From contig JABAKD010000023.1 of NCBI GenBank assembly GCA_012845835.1, positions 979,343-1,043,342 of the forward strand: a stretch of 64,000 nucleotides of DNA. The letters are read 5' to 3'. Below, piece after piece: positions 1 to 11,586 of the stretch. Origin of the DNA: Undaria pinnatifida (lineage: Eukaryota > Sar > Phaeophyceae > Laminariales > Alariaceae). Position 1 is the first letter of the stretch; each line of letters starts with the position of its first letter. Position numbers and translations under genes: made by a program. The notes beneath the pieces are model-generated. The model was not told the origin of the DNA. It was given only the letters and a program-made list of their open reading frames with translations, and made no database searches.

Positions 1-99
1 GCTGCGCAATAAGGTGATTCTACATAGCTCCAACCCCAAACACATTCGACCGCACTTTTGGCAGCTACACGCAAGGTCTGATGTGGGTAGTGTCGTGTT

Positions 100-2050
100 T
101 TGTGTTGATTTCGAGTAAAGACTACCTGGTAGGCGAATACGACCGACATGTCCTCTGCCAAACTGCATCTCATGCACGAGGAATCACAAATTTTAAGGGC
201 AGACGCGGCGGCGACGGGGGGTATCAGCCTGTATGCATCCACGCTCATCAGGAATACAATGCAAACAAGAGTGCATATAACCAAATGGTGTTAAGCAGTG
301 CTCAACAACACACCCATATTCCGACCCATGATACCCAACCTCAGGTGATATAAAACTCAAGTATACGCGGGGGCCGACCAACCGCTACGACGAAGGGATA
401 GAACGAAAAATGGGTACGGCCGCACAGCGTGATTCTATATACGAGTACACAGAACAACCTCATGCACTCACTGGCTTGAGGAAAACAGGCAAAGGCAAAA
501 GCTTAGAGTCTGCTGTTTCTGCTGTACCTGTACGAACATTCATTCAGAGAAACACCTCCCCGCCGATGATGGGCCTTACCTCTCTGCCAAGCAGGTCTAT
601 CGAAAAGAAGGAGAGACCCCTTCGATGCCTGTAACACGGGTGATATAGTTTGGGCACGTTTCCCCAGCCGAAGGTAGGAAGGGGTTTGAGTGGTAGATGG
701 TAACAGCTCCGAAGCGCTGGTCGTACCGAATAGGGCTTGGTTCAAGGAGACCCTCTACGTTATGTGATGTACTCAACCCGGCATGAGATTTTCATATTTT
801 TGTTGAATGCTTGGTTTTGGTGGCCTACTTAGAGGCGGATTGATTGGGGGCTGGGGGACAGTTATACGCATTTCATGTGCCAGATGCCTCGACCTCGTTT
901 TGTGTCGAAACACACGGAGCCCCGCTCCGCCTAACAAGCTCTTAGCTTCGGGAAACATTTGGTACGGAAGGTCCTACGTCAGGTTTTGACCCCTTTGCTA
1001 ATAGTTGCCGTGCCAAAGAAACACCATCGACATTGTACCCATCAGGTCTACGTCGATCGCTCCCTCGTGTCGGTACGCCTATGGTTTGGTAGAGGTGACG
1101 CTCATCGCAAGAGCGTTGTTGGCCATGGGAATGGGACAGCGGTTGTAGATCTTACCACGTTGTTTGTTTCACATTGCCTCAGACAACACTCTTGATCCAT
1201 TTCCACCAGACTACGGTTGCACTCGCGTACCCGCTCGCACCGGCCAGCCGGAGCCGCCTTCACAACAATTCTTGTAATATTGTACGTACGGGATAGGATA
1301 TTCAAATCCGAATTGGGTGTGGCCCACGTGTGCTTCCAGTATTTCAAGAAGAAAACGTGACAAAATGCCCTCCTACGGAACACTCTGCACTGCTTTATAG
1401 ACCATAACCGCAGTAACCCCGAACCCAACTCTAACCCCGTAGTAGTTGGTGGCAATGTGGCGCGGCCTTTGTACCTGTAGTCTTCCAATCTCCGTGCTGG
1501 GTGAACACGGAAAACACAGCGGTAGACCGTCAACCGGAATAACAGCAAGCAGCATTGGTCATGAGTTAGGTGCAAACTATTATTAATACTGTAACGGGAA
1601 GGACATCTTCCTTGTTTTGTGTACGTTCAATTAAAAATCAAGTGGGTACTCGTATGACGACGGTGGTGTTTCTGTGCTTGTATCAAGGACAGCGTTTGAA
1701 TCCGCAGCACCAGCAACAGACGCAGAAGGTGTCGAAGCGGTAGCAGTAACGGCGGCACGGCGAAACAAACCACATCCATGTCAGCGTCTCTCAGTGTCTC
1801 TCGCCGACCAACCTCCTAAAAATGGCTAATAGTACAACAGCAGTAGCACACTTCCTGTGTTTTCTTGTTTCATTCTTGAAGGCGGAAATCTGCATGTCCA
1901 ATCACCGAAACTCAACCAACGTCGGAGGCACGTGTTACTTGTCAAGTTCCACAACTTCGGTACCGCTGAGAAACAAAACTTCGCAAAGCAGATCGTGCGA
2001 AACACTTGAAAAAGTACGCTCGATTGCTATTGTGATTAACCGGGGTTCCA
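100..2050 (+). repeat. Dispersed segment, family A copy 1 (about 1.9 kb)
   Basis: This stretch matches 49000-50950 in the same order and orientation. Shared landmarks include a TATA-like box followed by AACTCA (349-360 and 49263-49274), a block ending ACACGGAGCCCCGCT (near 913 and 49820), and a GCA-rich block (1695-1770 and 50595-50670). A shorter third copy lies at 4250-4640. Similarity is patchy, so the copies are old. In the GCA-rich block all three copies keep a plus-strand frame open with a shared core (SYD then a run of A, then AEG then A). The opposite strand is also open there, so coding is not proven. It could be a decayed transposon or an old gene duplicate; no known domain is visible. 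Confidence 0.6.
349..355 (+). promoter_or_regulatory. TATA-like box shared by family A copies
   Basis: TATAAAA followed by ACTCA. The same heptamer with the same downstream bases occurs at the matching point of copy 2 (49263-49269). Conservation while the surroundings diverged makes a promoter of the ancestral element plausible; no transcript evidence is available. Confidence 0.3.
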
Positions 2051-2295
2051 TTCATGCTGTTTGGGATACAACGCCGGTTTTCGGCTGGGGATGTTGAAGT
2101 TCCACGCGTGTTGCGATAGAGGCGCACCACTTTTTTTTTGAGATTCGTCCTTTTAGGCCATTTCTTATGCAGTCGGATTTGTCAGTCGAAAACGGCCTTT
2201 TTGGACTGAAGCCCAAATCGGGCTTTCTTATGCAGTTTCGGTAAAGGACTTTTTCGACTCAAGCTTTTTCGAATGAAAATTCCGACAGGCGGATC

Positions 2296-2372
2296 CAGTC
2301 GAAAAAGTCGAGTTTCGAAAAAGTCGAGTTTTTCGACTGGATCCTCCAGTCGAAAAACTCAGTCGAAAAAGC
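2296..2372. repeat. Cluster of GTCGAAAA motifs in both orientations
   Basis: Inside the transposon, CAGTCGAAAA, GTCGAGTTT and their reverse forms (TTTTCGACTG) recur several times within about 75 bp. They recur again next to both terminal inverted repeats (2191-2202, 2891-2917). Subterminal motif clusters of this kind often serve as transposase-binding sites; that role is inferred. Confidence 0.6.
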
Positions 2373-2616
2373 TTTACACGTGTTTTTTGAACCGATCGCA
2401 TCGCTCATCCCACCACCAAACACACACCCACACGGCCACACACCCATACCAAGTACCACACTGTAGTATTATCATACAAGGCGCTGACGCTGGCTTGGCG
2501 ATCCCAGCTGTTGCTTCCCGCAGCAAGTCAGCGTGGCGCATTCCAGCAGCGTGTATCACACGACGGCAGCACCGCGCGGTCACTATCCCATGCTGCCAAC
2601 AACGGCTGCGGCTGCT

Positions 2617-2680
2617 GTAGCTTTGGCGGCTCTCGGCTGAGTACAACTCCACCAACGTAGCTTTGGCGGCTTTCGGCTTA
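2617..2680. repeat. 40-bp spaced tandem duplication
   Basis: GTAGCTTTGGCGGCTCTCGG at 2617 and a one-base variant at 2657. It lies in the GC-rich core of the transposon. Confidence 0.7.
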
Positions 2681-2948
2681 GCCCAAAGCCACCAGCTCGC
2701 TGGGACGAGGGTTCGCCGAGCCGTTGCTCTTGGAGAAAGCGCGAAGCACAGAGCTGCCAACCGATTTCGACTGCTGTACGTACAACAGTATTCCCTCACA
2801 CCAACCGCCTCTAGGAAGAGCACGAAAACTACAAAAAATACTTGACTGACGATAAGAAGAAGGACCAGAAGAATCCAATCGAAATAAAGTCCAGTCGAAA
2901 ACGGCCATTTTCGACTGGCGGAATCCGACTGCATAAGAAACGGCCTTA

Positions 2949-4249
2949 GCAGCTCAGTATCTATCCAAAAATTTACATTTAGAAAAAAATTAAAAAAAAA
3001 TGATTCCGGATGAAAGCTCCCATTGCCTAGGTATACAACGACAATCATGAAACCAAAAAAAAAAACGTTTTCCGTCGATGTTGGGTCAAAGACCTCCGGA
3101 GCGAACGTCATTGAAGAACAAAAAAAGATATAAAGTCGTGACGGTCAGGGCTAGGGTTAGGGTATACCTGAACCTTAACCGTAACCGAAACCCATAATCA
3201 TTGTCCCAGCTGGCTTAGACAGGTAGCCCCCATCTATATAAGGACGACCTTGCTTCACAGAGCTTCTGGCACTCAAGGTCTTGTCCCAGCGGCTCGCCGT
3301 TTTTATGATAAAGAGTACGATCCACAAGGAATCCATCGGATTAAGGTAGATGCTCAATACGTAAAAAAAAAAGTATTTGCTAGTATGCAGAGTACTGGGT
3401 AAGCTGTCGAATAATGTGTTGGAAGTTGTTTTCATTGAGCATGGAAGAGGGAATATATTTGGTACTGCGTTCAAACAAGCCATAACCTGTTGACAGGCCG
3501 CGTGCGTTTGATCGAAGTGTTGGCTAGGTCACGTGTGCGAAGTATCGACATTATTGTTTGAGCTACTACGTCACGTGCGTTCGATTGAGTTGGGTGTCGT
3601 ACGTAATGGATACTACCATGTACGAGACAATTTGTTACCGTAAGAAAGAAGAGACACTAGTGCTTGCAGATCGAGTTCACTCTTCTCATCTGCATCTGAA
3701 GTGGGACAGTTCATAGAGACACAAGTTTTCGTTTGCCCAACGGGAGCCCATTTAAAATGACCCACCATCGTCTAAACCATCATCAGTCAGGGTCGAGCTC
3801 GTCTCGCCACGACTCTGTCTTAGCCTCTGAAGACAGTCATCGGTCATGCACCACCACATATCTAAAATTTTCCTGTACCAAAACAACACACTGTCGGCAC
3901 TACATCCATCGGGTGTACATCGTTCCCTACTTCATGCCGACATGCGTTAGTCGAGGCGTGAGAATCGATGTGCGAGGGTTCTTCGCAATAGGAATCGGTA
4001 GACAGCATCATAGTAAACCACAACCGCATTCTCCATTGCTCAAAACAACGCTCGTAATTTACTTTCACATTTACTCTTGCTTGGGGTATGGCCACCTTCC
4101 CCGGAGTTAGTCGTGGTTTTCGGGGAAGTTGGTTTCGACCACTTGCGATTCTAGTGTTAGTATGGAATGAACCAACGTGAAGAGGCCATTACCCGCAATT
4201 CGACTCTAGCAGTTACCCTAGGCTCGAACCCAGGTCAACGCATAATACT
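2949..4249. other. No recognisable gene
   Basis: The stretch contains A runs near 3000 and 3060 and a short AGGGTTAGGG near 3152. The frames present (for example 3733-4110 on plus) show no known domain, no clear splice pattern and no similarity to other parts of the window. Confidence 0.5.
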
Positions 4250-4640
4250 AGTCGATGATATTGACGCGCGGCCTTGCCTGCAGTAGTCTAATCTGCGATG
4301 CTGTGTAAACACCGAAAGCACGCGGCGGGACCAGGAATACAAGACCAGTATGCAGAACACAAGCAAGCAGTGCTGACAATTTTGTTGGTGCAAGGAGCAC
4401 AAACCAAACCGAAAGCACATTGACGATATAAATTCGGTACTCGTACGACTGTGGTGGTGCTGTGCTCGTAGCAGGGGCAGCACCGGAGTCGGCAGCAGCA
4501 GCAGACGCCGAAGGTGTCGCAGCGCTCGGTAGTATCAGAAGCACGGCACACGAGACCTCAGCCGTGCCAGTGTCTCTTCTTCTTCCTCGTCTATCACCCT
4601 TTCGGAAAAGCCCATCTAGTGTGGAAAGGCTTTTGACGTT
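4250..4640 (+). repeat. Family A copy 3 (partial)
   Basis: This corresponds to about 1450-1830 of copy 1 and 50360-50740 of copy 2. The shared order is CGGCCTTG..., a block around AACACCGAAAGCAC, then the GCA-rich block at 4460-4530. The plus frame of the GCA-rich block stays open (core SYDCGGAVLVAG), as in the other copies. Confidence 0.6.
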
Positions 4641-4788
4641 CGATTGATGTGCACTCCATCAAGAATTACTTTATCCGCGGATCAATGCTATGATCTACAT
4701 ACATATGTGTCCCTTGTTGAACGCTGTGTAGAGCGCAACCAAAAGTATAAAGGTGCTCGCGACGGTAGTTGGATTTGCTGAAACATTA

Positions 4789-4912
4789 TATATAGACACA
4801 CAACTCGTAATGCACGCGATCGGAGTATCACACACAGCTTGCAAAGATGAGTTTCGACGAAATCTTCGATCTCACAGCTGGAGTGTATTTTCATTGTTTA
4901 TAATTTATGTAG
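4789..4912 (+). repeat. R element copy 1
   Basis: The core runs from CACAACTCGTAATGC through GATCGGAGTATCACACACAG and GTTTCGACGAAATCTTCGAT to CAGCTGGAGTGTATTTTC. A short frame, MSFDEIFDLTAGVYF, is open here and in most other copies. This copy lacks the upstream part (GACCCTGATAGCTACACTGT...) present in longer copies, so it is cut on its 5' side while its 3' end (followed by TATAATTTAT) matches the others. Confidence 0.75.
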
Positions 4913-6400
4913 ATACCGATGACAAGAATAAACAAATAGATAATCCGAGTCATATTCCAGCATTATGTGTCAACCAAGGATCGAAATATTTTTGATAAAT
5001 TGTAGGCATTACGCAACGACGATTTCATTAAAACGACCTGAACGCCTTTCTTGGATATGAATGAGAAAACTTGACAAACGAACGCTTGATCATGTCAGAG
5101 TTTATGTTGCAGTCGTGGAGACGACGGCGACACCAATTCAGCTTTTGCTCTTTGTTTCAATTCAAGGCATTCCCTTCCCTCGGAATAAAGGTGAATTACC
5201 TTTGCTTGAAGACGGGATATTTGAATTTAGCTCTTTAGCCCGTGCGGGGTGATGCTCGAAATACCCAGACACTGGTAGGGCGGTCAAAGCCGGTGTATTC
5301 ATTTTGCAGTGAGAGTGGCTCAAGGTCATTTGCGGGTTTTACCTACATGTTCCTTTGATATCTCATTCTTTCGTGTTCTTCAAAATGTACGATGCAAGGC
5401 GGCAACAGAATGGTTAGCTTCGCACGCCAAACAAAGTCGCCAAATTCAAAGCCGTTTTCGTCCGAGAGATTCATAGTCAACTGTGCATGAGTTCAAAACC
5501 TGGTACTAAAACCCGATGTACCCCCCGCCCATACCCTTGGTCGGAAACAAAAACAAAGAAGACTAAGGAAACACAGGTAGTGCATGTAACGCTTTAGCGT
5601 AGTTATTGCGGACGGCGCGGGACAGGGTTAGCGGTCAGGGCAAAGGATGTGTGCGTTGAGTGATCCACGAAGCAAGTACATGTATAGTCTACTGTGCACC
5701 CCACTCGCGAAATCGAAACCCAACACAACACAGCATGATGTATATGTCAAATGGTGCTCCGTAAATGTACCCACAAGGACCTTACACCAAACAGATTGAC
5801 AAATCCGCGTGGCACTTCGGATAGACTTGTGGTGAATACGTCAAAATGAGTTGTCATATACATTGCCTAATTCACTGAACAACAAAACACTCATGCCTTG
5901 AAACAGTCGATGTGACGAAACGCAGTGTTAGTTTAGCTGGTAGTAGATGGAAGAGAGCACTTGTTGCAGTCAAGGAGGACATCTACCATAACCCCATTGT
6001 AACAGTTATAGGAATCACAACGACAAGTTCAGAGGCGTATACACTGGTTACTTGCTGTCCGCTAGCAGAGATATTCGGCAAGTCTTGGATGGAACGTAAC
6101 GCCCGGGACAGGCAGGCGCGTAACGGTCCCCATGACGCGCAAAAGCTGAATTCAACCTACCCCGATCGTAGATGATTCTCAATAGCACTGTGGAAAAAAA
6201 TCTTGTTGTTGGGCTGCACATTTCTTGGAACGAATAATCAGTGCAACCACGCGACAAGCAAGAATTAAAAAGAAAATGATGCAATTGAAAAATACTAGAT
6301 TTATCAACAAACCTTAAACTATTTTTCATTGTTCTACATGGGGAACTGATACGGAAAACCACAAGAAAATATAAGAATGAAACAGGAATATGAATAAAAC
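4913..6400. other. No recognisable gene
   Basis: AT-rich DNA. Short frames such as 5912-6175 have no recognisable motif. Nothing here matches the repeats described elsewhere in the window. Confidence 0.45.
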
Positions 6401-7652
6401 TCATATCGAACTTTTGATTATATGGGGATAAAAAAATGTAATGTTTCTCGCGTTTTGGACGTTCTGTAGTTCGACCGTAGCAATTGTCTTGTACGATGCA
6501 TTGTACTTACTACCATATACATTTTCTGTAGCCCACATGGTGTAATGACGATTAACCATCACCCAGTGCGCGATGTCCTGAGCCGTATGTAAGGCGGTCA
6601 TGGGAACCACTTTGAAAAGGTTGTGATCAATCAAAAGAAAACACATATTTTGTGTCCTCTTTCTTCAAGTGCTTTTCTTTTTCTGGTAGACATTTTTCTG
6701 CTACGTAAAAGCACATTAGTCCCGGTCTCTGTTCCTCTCTGTTCGTCTGCATGTCACATTCATTTGTGTTTTACGTTTGGATGATGATGGACAATTCTTA
6801 CATTTCTCTTCGCGACAGATATTTCACTGACATCCAAGACTTAATTGCCGATGATGTGTGCACATGCATGCTTCAGGTCCTGTACGACTACTTTATGCTA
6901 GCGTTTCGTCGTATGTCATATCCCCATCTATCGCCAATCCACGCCCTACCTCACACACCTACATTTAGGCTGCAAGCCAATACTCACCTTAACACGTACA
7001 ATATCATTCCCCCCTCCAATCACAACCCGATGCAGTAGCATACCATACCAACGTATACCCCTCCATACGCGTACCTGAGAAAAATGACCGATTCAACACT
7101 AACCACAAACACTGATGGCATATATGAAACATGGAACTCACAGACACCTTGCGTTGTCGTCAGAATTGCATCATGATGGTTGCCGCGGCATTTAAACCTG
7201 ATGAATCTCACATGGCTCCCGCCACGTCAACTTCGACCAAAGCTGTAACTTAGCAAATGCCATGTATAAGCTCCCCTTGGGCGCGTAAGTTACCGTACGA
7301 TAAGACCCCATGTCATGTGAATTCCGTGCGCCATACAAATGTTTTGGGAGAAGCAAAATTGTCCAGTCAACATTGTTTAATCTTTCGACACGTACATCTG
7401 TAGCGTGTGGCATTTCGAGGTTGCCGCATATACGGCGGGCAGATGATCATTGCCAAGCATAGGTTGAATGTTTATAATCTTTTGAGAACAAATCCAAAAA
7501 TCGACGGTGCTACGATAGACATGAAGCATTCTTTTTTCCGTGTTTAACGAATTGAGGAGGTCAAGACCTCTTCGAAAAAATGTTTGAGAATGAAATCTGA
7601 ACACCGCACGACCTAGACACAAATTGAAAATCATGCAGAACGAAATTGACAC
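6401..7652 (-). other. Low-confidence minus-strand open frames
   Basis: Three consecutive minus frames (6401-6646, 7192-7413, 7377-7652) read like ordinary protein sequence but match no family I know. The middle one contains APKGSLYMAFAKL, which resembles stretches in frames near 10.7, 11.2 and 14.8 kb. Exons of an intron-containing or decayed gene are possible, but I cannot connect them by convincing splice sites. Confidence 0.15.
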
Positions 7653-9514
7653 ATTTTGGACGAGTATCGTTCAAGGAGCCCAGTCATCCAGAAAAACGTT
7701 TCAGACGAAAACTGATACCTCTATCGTGTCGCATGTCAATAATTTGACCACAACACGAGAAAAATAGCAGTGTTTCACCCCCACAGTTTTTTTTTTTTCC
7801 CTTTACTATCTTCGTCGCCACTATGATGTAGAAACGAAAAAGATGTATATGGCCGGAGCGCGACGACGTGAGAGGCGGTATACAGATGTGGTCAGCACCG
7901 ACATGTACCACACAGCTTGCTCTCATTCACGCAGGCAGGCGGTCTCCTGGTGATCGATAAACAATGACGTGACATGCCCCCTCAACTGAAACAACACTCT
8001 GTGCAGTTTCCTAGGCGTTACGATTATATATTTCTAATAATGTGTGCTATTTTCTAAGAGATTATTGGTTTGGCGGCGTTGAAACTTAAGTAAGAATAAC
8101 CGCACTGATGCTTCGTTAACCACGTACTACCTGGCGTTTATCGTATAACTATCTAACGCACGACGTTGACACCGGCGGTTGGGATACTCCGCAGAAGGCT
8201 ATGCCAAGGTCGATTGCATCATGGTCGGTACTGAAATTGCGGGAGACGTTCAAAGCTAACTGTATGTAAACGTAAAAATTTAAATGCAGGGAATTACCTT
8301 CCAGCAGAGAAACATCTGCGAATGTTCAACATGGAGGTGCGAACCAAGATGCAAATGCGGTCAGTGTCAAACATAAACTGCCCTACGCGTATGGGATACT
8401 TGCTATCTCAGACGTATATATCGTGCATGATAAAGGCCACATCTTACTCGTGCTGATCAGATATTTGTTCAAAGGGCGCCAATAACTACCACCTGAACGT
8501 TTGGATTAACGTCATGTAGTATTTATACTGGCGACATGAATACAAAGCGCCCTTAAACCTTGAAATGATGATCGCATGTACGTGATGTGTATTCATTTAT
8601 GCGCGCATGTTTTCGTTCGCTGTAATGGTAGCATTACGGGAGTATCGTATTAAACATAGGATCGACGCAACCCAAACGGCAACGTCGACATCTTGAAAAG
8701 CCTGTATTTAAGTGGCGTGTTGAAAGCGACAGCGAACTCTACAGGGCACTTTATTTTGTCTTACACATTGAATGCCGATCAGGGCACGTGAATATTTCCG
8801 TTTACACAGTTTATTTAAATCCTAGATTTTTTACAACACACTTCTGATTTTATAGTATTTACTTCATTTTAAAGATTCACGCTTTTATACAGAAACGAGA
8901 AAGAATCTTATGTTTTTGATAGTGTTACGTACTTCTGACTTCCTCAAGCATCGTGCTCACACCAACCATAGCGTTCCAGGTGCGATTGGGCGTTGCGTAA
9001 GCGCCTGATCGACCATGATGAATCGAAACCAAATACACCAGCCGTTGGGCATAGCGCTTCTCAGGCGGGGTCCTATCGGCATTGGTCGCAGGTCGGCCGT
9101 CACTACAGTGGCTGTCTGATGAAGATTTCGAGCCGCATGCATAAAACGTTGTACTATCCAGCAGTAAAATTGTCAAAAGTATCAGCTGTAAAGCCCCTTG
9201 GTGCGAACTTTGCTAGTTATTTCCGTCAACCAATATCTTCAGTGTGGTCCAATGAAGATGGAGATGAAACATTAAGCTGGGAGCTCGGCGGAGATTCGCT
9301 GCTGACCCATTGCGTCCCGTCCTCGAAGGTGGTAAACACCTGTGATGCCCGCATGTGTGAATGATAAATCACAATGTGTGAATGATAAATCACAATGCCT
9401 ACGTAGTGGCACGAATGGTGCATCGTTATCCGAAATTTTGTCATCCACTATTTTTCGTGTCTGTTGAAATATATCATGGAGCAGTCCAAGGAGTGAGAAA
9501 ATATTTTCCGTGAC
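7653..9514. other. No recognisable gene
   Basis: Low-GC stretch with a T run at about 7786-7798, no frame longer than about 120 codons and no known domain. The only distinct structure is the tandem pair at 9353-9394, listed separately. Confidence 0.45.
9353..9394. repeat. Perfect 2 x 21-bp tandem repeat
   Basis: ATGTGTGAATGATAAATCAC plus A, twice in a row without a mismatch. A perfect pair indicates a recent duplication by slippage. Confidence 0.9.
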
Positions 9515-9841
9515 TTAACCGGGGTTGGTCAGGAGGTAAACACCATAATAGAAATATTGTGTAGAATGCGCGCGGTGTCGCCTCGCGCGACTATGCCCCC
9601 ATCGGCCCTGGCCTATTTGCAAACGTAAAGCATGCTCCCTCCACGTGTCCTCTTCAGTAAACAATAAAAATTGCCACGTACAAAATGCGGTGCGGTGCTT
9701 CTGCGGCTGCCGTTGCATGTTTGACGTGCCACTTAACGACAGGAAGTGGTAATGCTCTCGCGGGAGCTCCAGCGTTAGGGACCCCCCCGCCGGCACTGTT
9801 CCCCGAGGCGTAATGATAAATGCTGCACCGTGAGATAACAA
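9515..9841 (-). other. Open frame of unknown nature, no ATG start
   Basis: A 108-codon minus frame beginning at a TTG. It contains IITPRGTVPAGG and a basic tail. It could be an internal exon. No domain is recognised and no splice sites are clear enough to use. Confidence 0.12.
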
Positions 9842-11100
9842 TCCTAACGAAACTGCCTTGTATTTATCACCAGCAGCTCATCATGCCACTGTTCGTGGAA
9901 TAGGTCTATCTGGCATAGCCTTACATCTACATACATACGGGCGTTGGGTGTTGTCTATTTGCTCTTGGTATCGAACATCAGGATTAGGGAGACCATTACG
10001 AAAATAATTCGAATCATCAAAACACGGGTGATGAGGGCAACTAGACCTGTTGGCGCTGCAGATGCTTCGCAACATTCTGAGGCAGGAAGATGACACCATC
10101 GTCGCCAACATCACCGGTATGTCGTGAATTACATTTGTCTTTTCATAATTTTGAGTTGTGTTCAATGTGCCTTAAACGATATTCAACGTGTATTTCGATT
10201 AACAGTAATACCTAACTTTGCGCAGAGAGCGACGATTGACGCCTGCATTGCACACACAGGCGCCGTAAATGATGAAGGCGACGTCAATTGGTGAAAAATA
10301 TCATAAGCAGGCGACACATGCTTCCCTCCTTCTGGGGAACATTTCTTCTTAACGTCATATGACAAGGTGGTCGTTTCTACGCTAGAGAACAACAGCCTGC
10401 CCAGATCACGAGGGGGGACCGATATACCATGTAACTAATAATGCACCCATAGCGACAGTGTAGATAGCAAGCGAGTCCCGTGGAGTTTACATTATTGTAC
10501 ATATGTCGTCGTTGCCCGTACAGTCGAGCACAACGTATTCGGGTTGTGTAAGTTGATGTCGGTAATCACAATGATAATGCGGTCTGGTGGTGTCAATTTC
10601 TTATAAATCACAACGACCACTGACGCATGAGCGTCGAGTGATCGACAAAACGTTGTTATCGAGCTCTCAGGTCCAAAAATTACGATGTAGACACCTCGGG
10701 AGCAAGTAACGTATGATACGGTGGCCGTCATCGCCGTGTATACGCACATTGCTTTGGCCAACAATCGGCGGCCAGAATACCTCTGATTTGCCCATCAGGG
10801 GCCGAGAAGTAGATGTTACATCAAGAACTACAAAGTGTATCTCCAGCAATATGCCCCTTGCCATGAAAGTGAATGTTACACGGACGCTGGAGATGACCCA
10901 GAAAACAAGAAGGAAGTGCCGGCATCTCGGAGTTTACCGTTTGTCACCCGATTATTGCAGCACTTTGTACACTCATGAACGCGCATTGGTCAGAGTTTAA
11001 CCAGAACGGGTCCTGATCATATCTGCCGCCTCCAGAGGAAAAATTATCCGCCGCCGTTTTAGTTTCAATTGAAGCATATATATATACCGTTGGAAAAACA
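9842..11100. other. Overlapping weak frames, no assigned gene
   Basis: Minus frames at 9881-10165, 10492-10764 and 10667-10864. The second contains CSRGVYIVIFG. Its DNA (about 10660-10730, minus) resembles 11200-11260 on plus over about 50 bases, which hints at an inverted pair of related fragments. No family is recognised. Confidence 0.15.
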
Positions 11101-11586
11101 GTGGAAATATCCCGAAGCCCATGGCCATTAGGTATCGTCATCAATATGATCGCAAGTTCCCCAACGCGCGTAGTAGTCGTCATTAAATTCATTGTATTAC
11201 CGCTTGTTGCGTTACTGAACGTGTGTCGTGGCGTGTACGTAATTTTTTTTGAAGTTGGGAGATGGCAATACCTGACCGCTAACATGAAACACATGCTCCT
11301 TTCGTTATTGTTGGGAAAAGCGTGCACCAGACACTGCAATCTGCTCTTTATTCTTGCACTATGCCCTGACTTAATGAACACTCGATGTGAACGTCTAATA
11401 AACACCTTGGATGATATTTTGATCGCGTGCTTCGACAGAAGTAAGTTACAGTTATCGCGTGAAATGGTTTTGATTGACAGGGGGCTGCTTAACTCAAAAT
11501 CGTCAGAAAAAACACATTTTTATTTTTCACATGACTCTTCTGGTGTACCTAGGCCGTGTGGAATATTTGATGCGGTAGCAGTTTAA
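11101..11586 (+). other. 161-codon open frame, unknown
   Basis: It opens at a GTG; the first ATG is at about 11146. The first half is hydrophobic (runs of I, V, L) and could hold one or two membrane segments. It includes VCRGVYVIFFE. A minus frame of 153 codons overlaps most of it, so coding on either strand is uncertain. It is one of the longer frames in the 5-15 kb interval. Confidence 0.2.

Larger units (their letters stand above)
2156..2945. mobile_element. PIF/Harbinger-like non-autonomous DNA transposon (MITE)
   Basis: The element is 790 bp. It starts GGCCATTTCTTATGCAGTCG and its right end read on the other strand starts GGCCGTTTCTTATGCAGTCG. The inverted repeats continue for about 40 bases through CAGTCGAAAA. 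It is flanked by TTA at 2153-2155 and 2946-2948. A 3-bp TTA/TAA duplication with GGC-type termini is the signature of the PIF/Harbinger superfamily. No transposase frame is visible; the 245-codon minus frame across it runs out through the right end and is not a gene. The interior has many GTCGAAAA motifs and a short tandem duplication. Well-preserved ends suggest fairly recent insertion, just after family A copy 1. Confidence 0.85.

Noticed and set aside
2374-3111. 245-codon minus-strand open frame
   Set aside because: It runs from inside the Harbinger-like element out through its right terminal repeat into flanking DNA, has no domain, and its N-terminal part comes from A-rich sequence.
3150-3200. 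Telomere-like AGGGTTAGGG (also ACCCTAACCC at about 31282)
   Set aside because: Only one to two repeat units each; far too short for a telomere or clear interstitial telomeric array.
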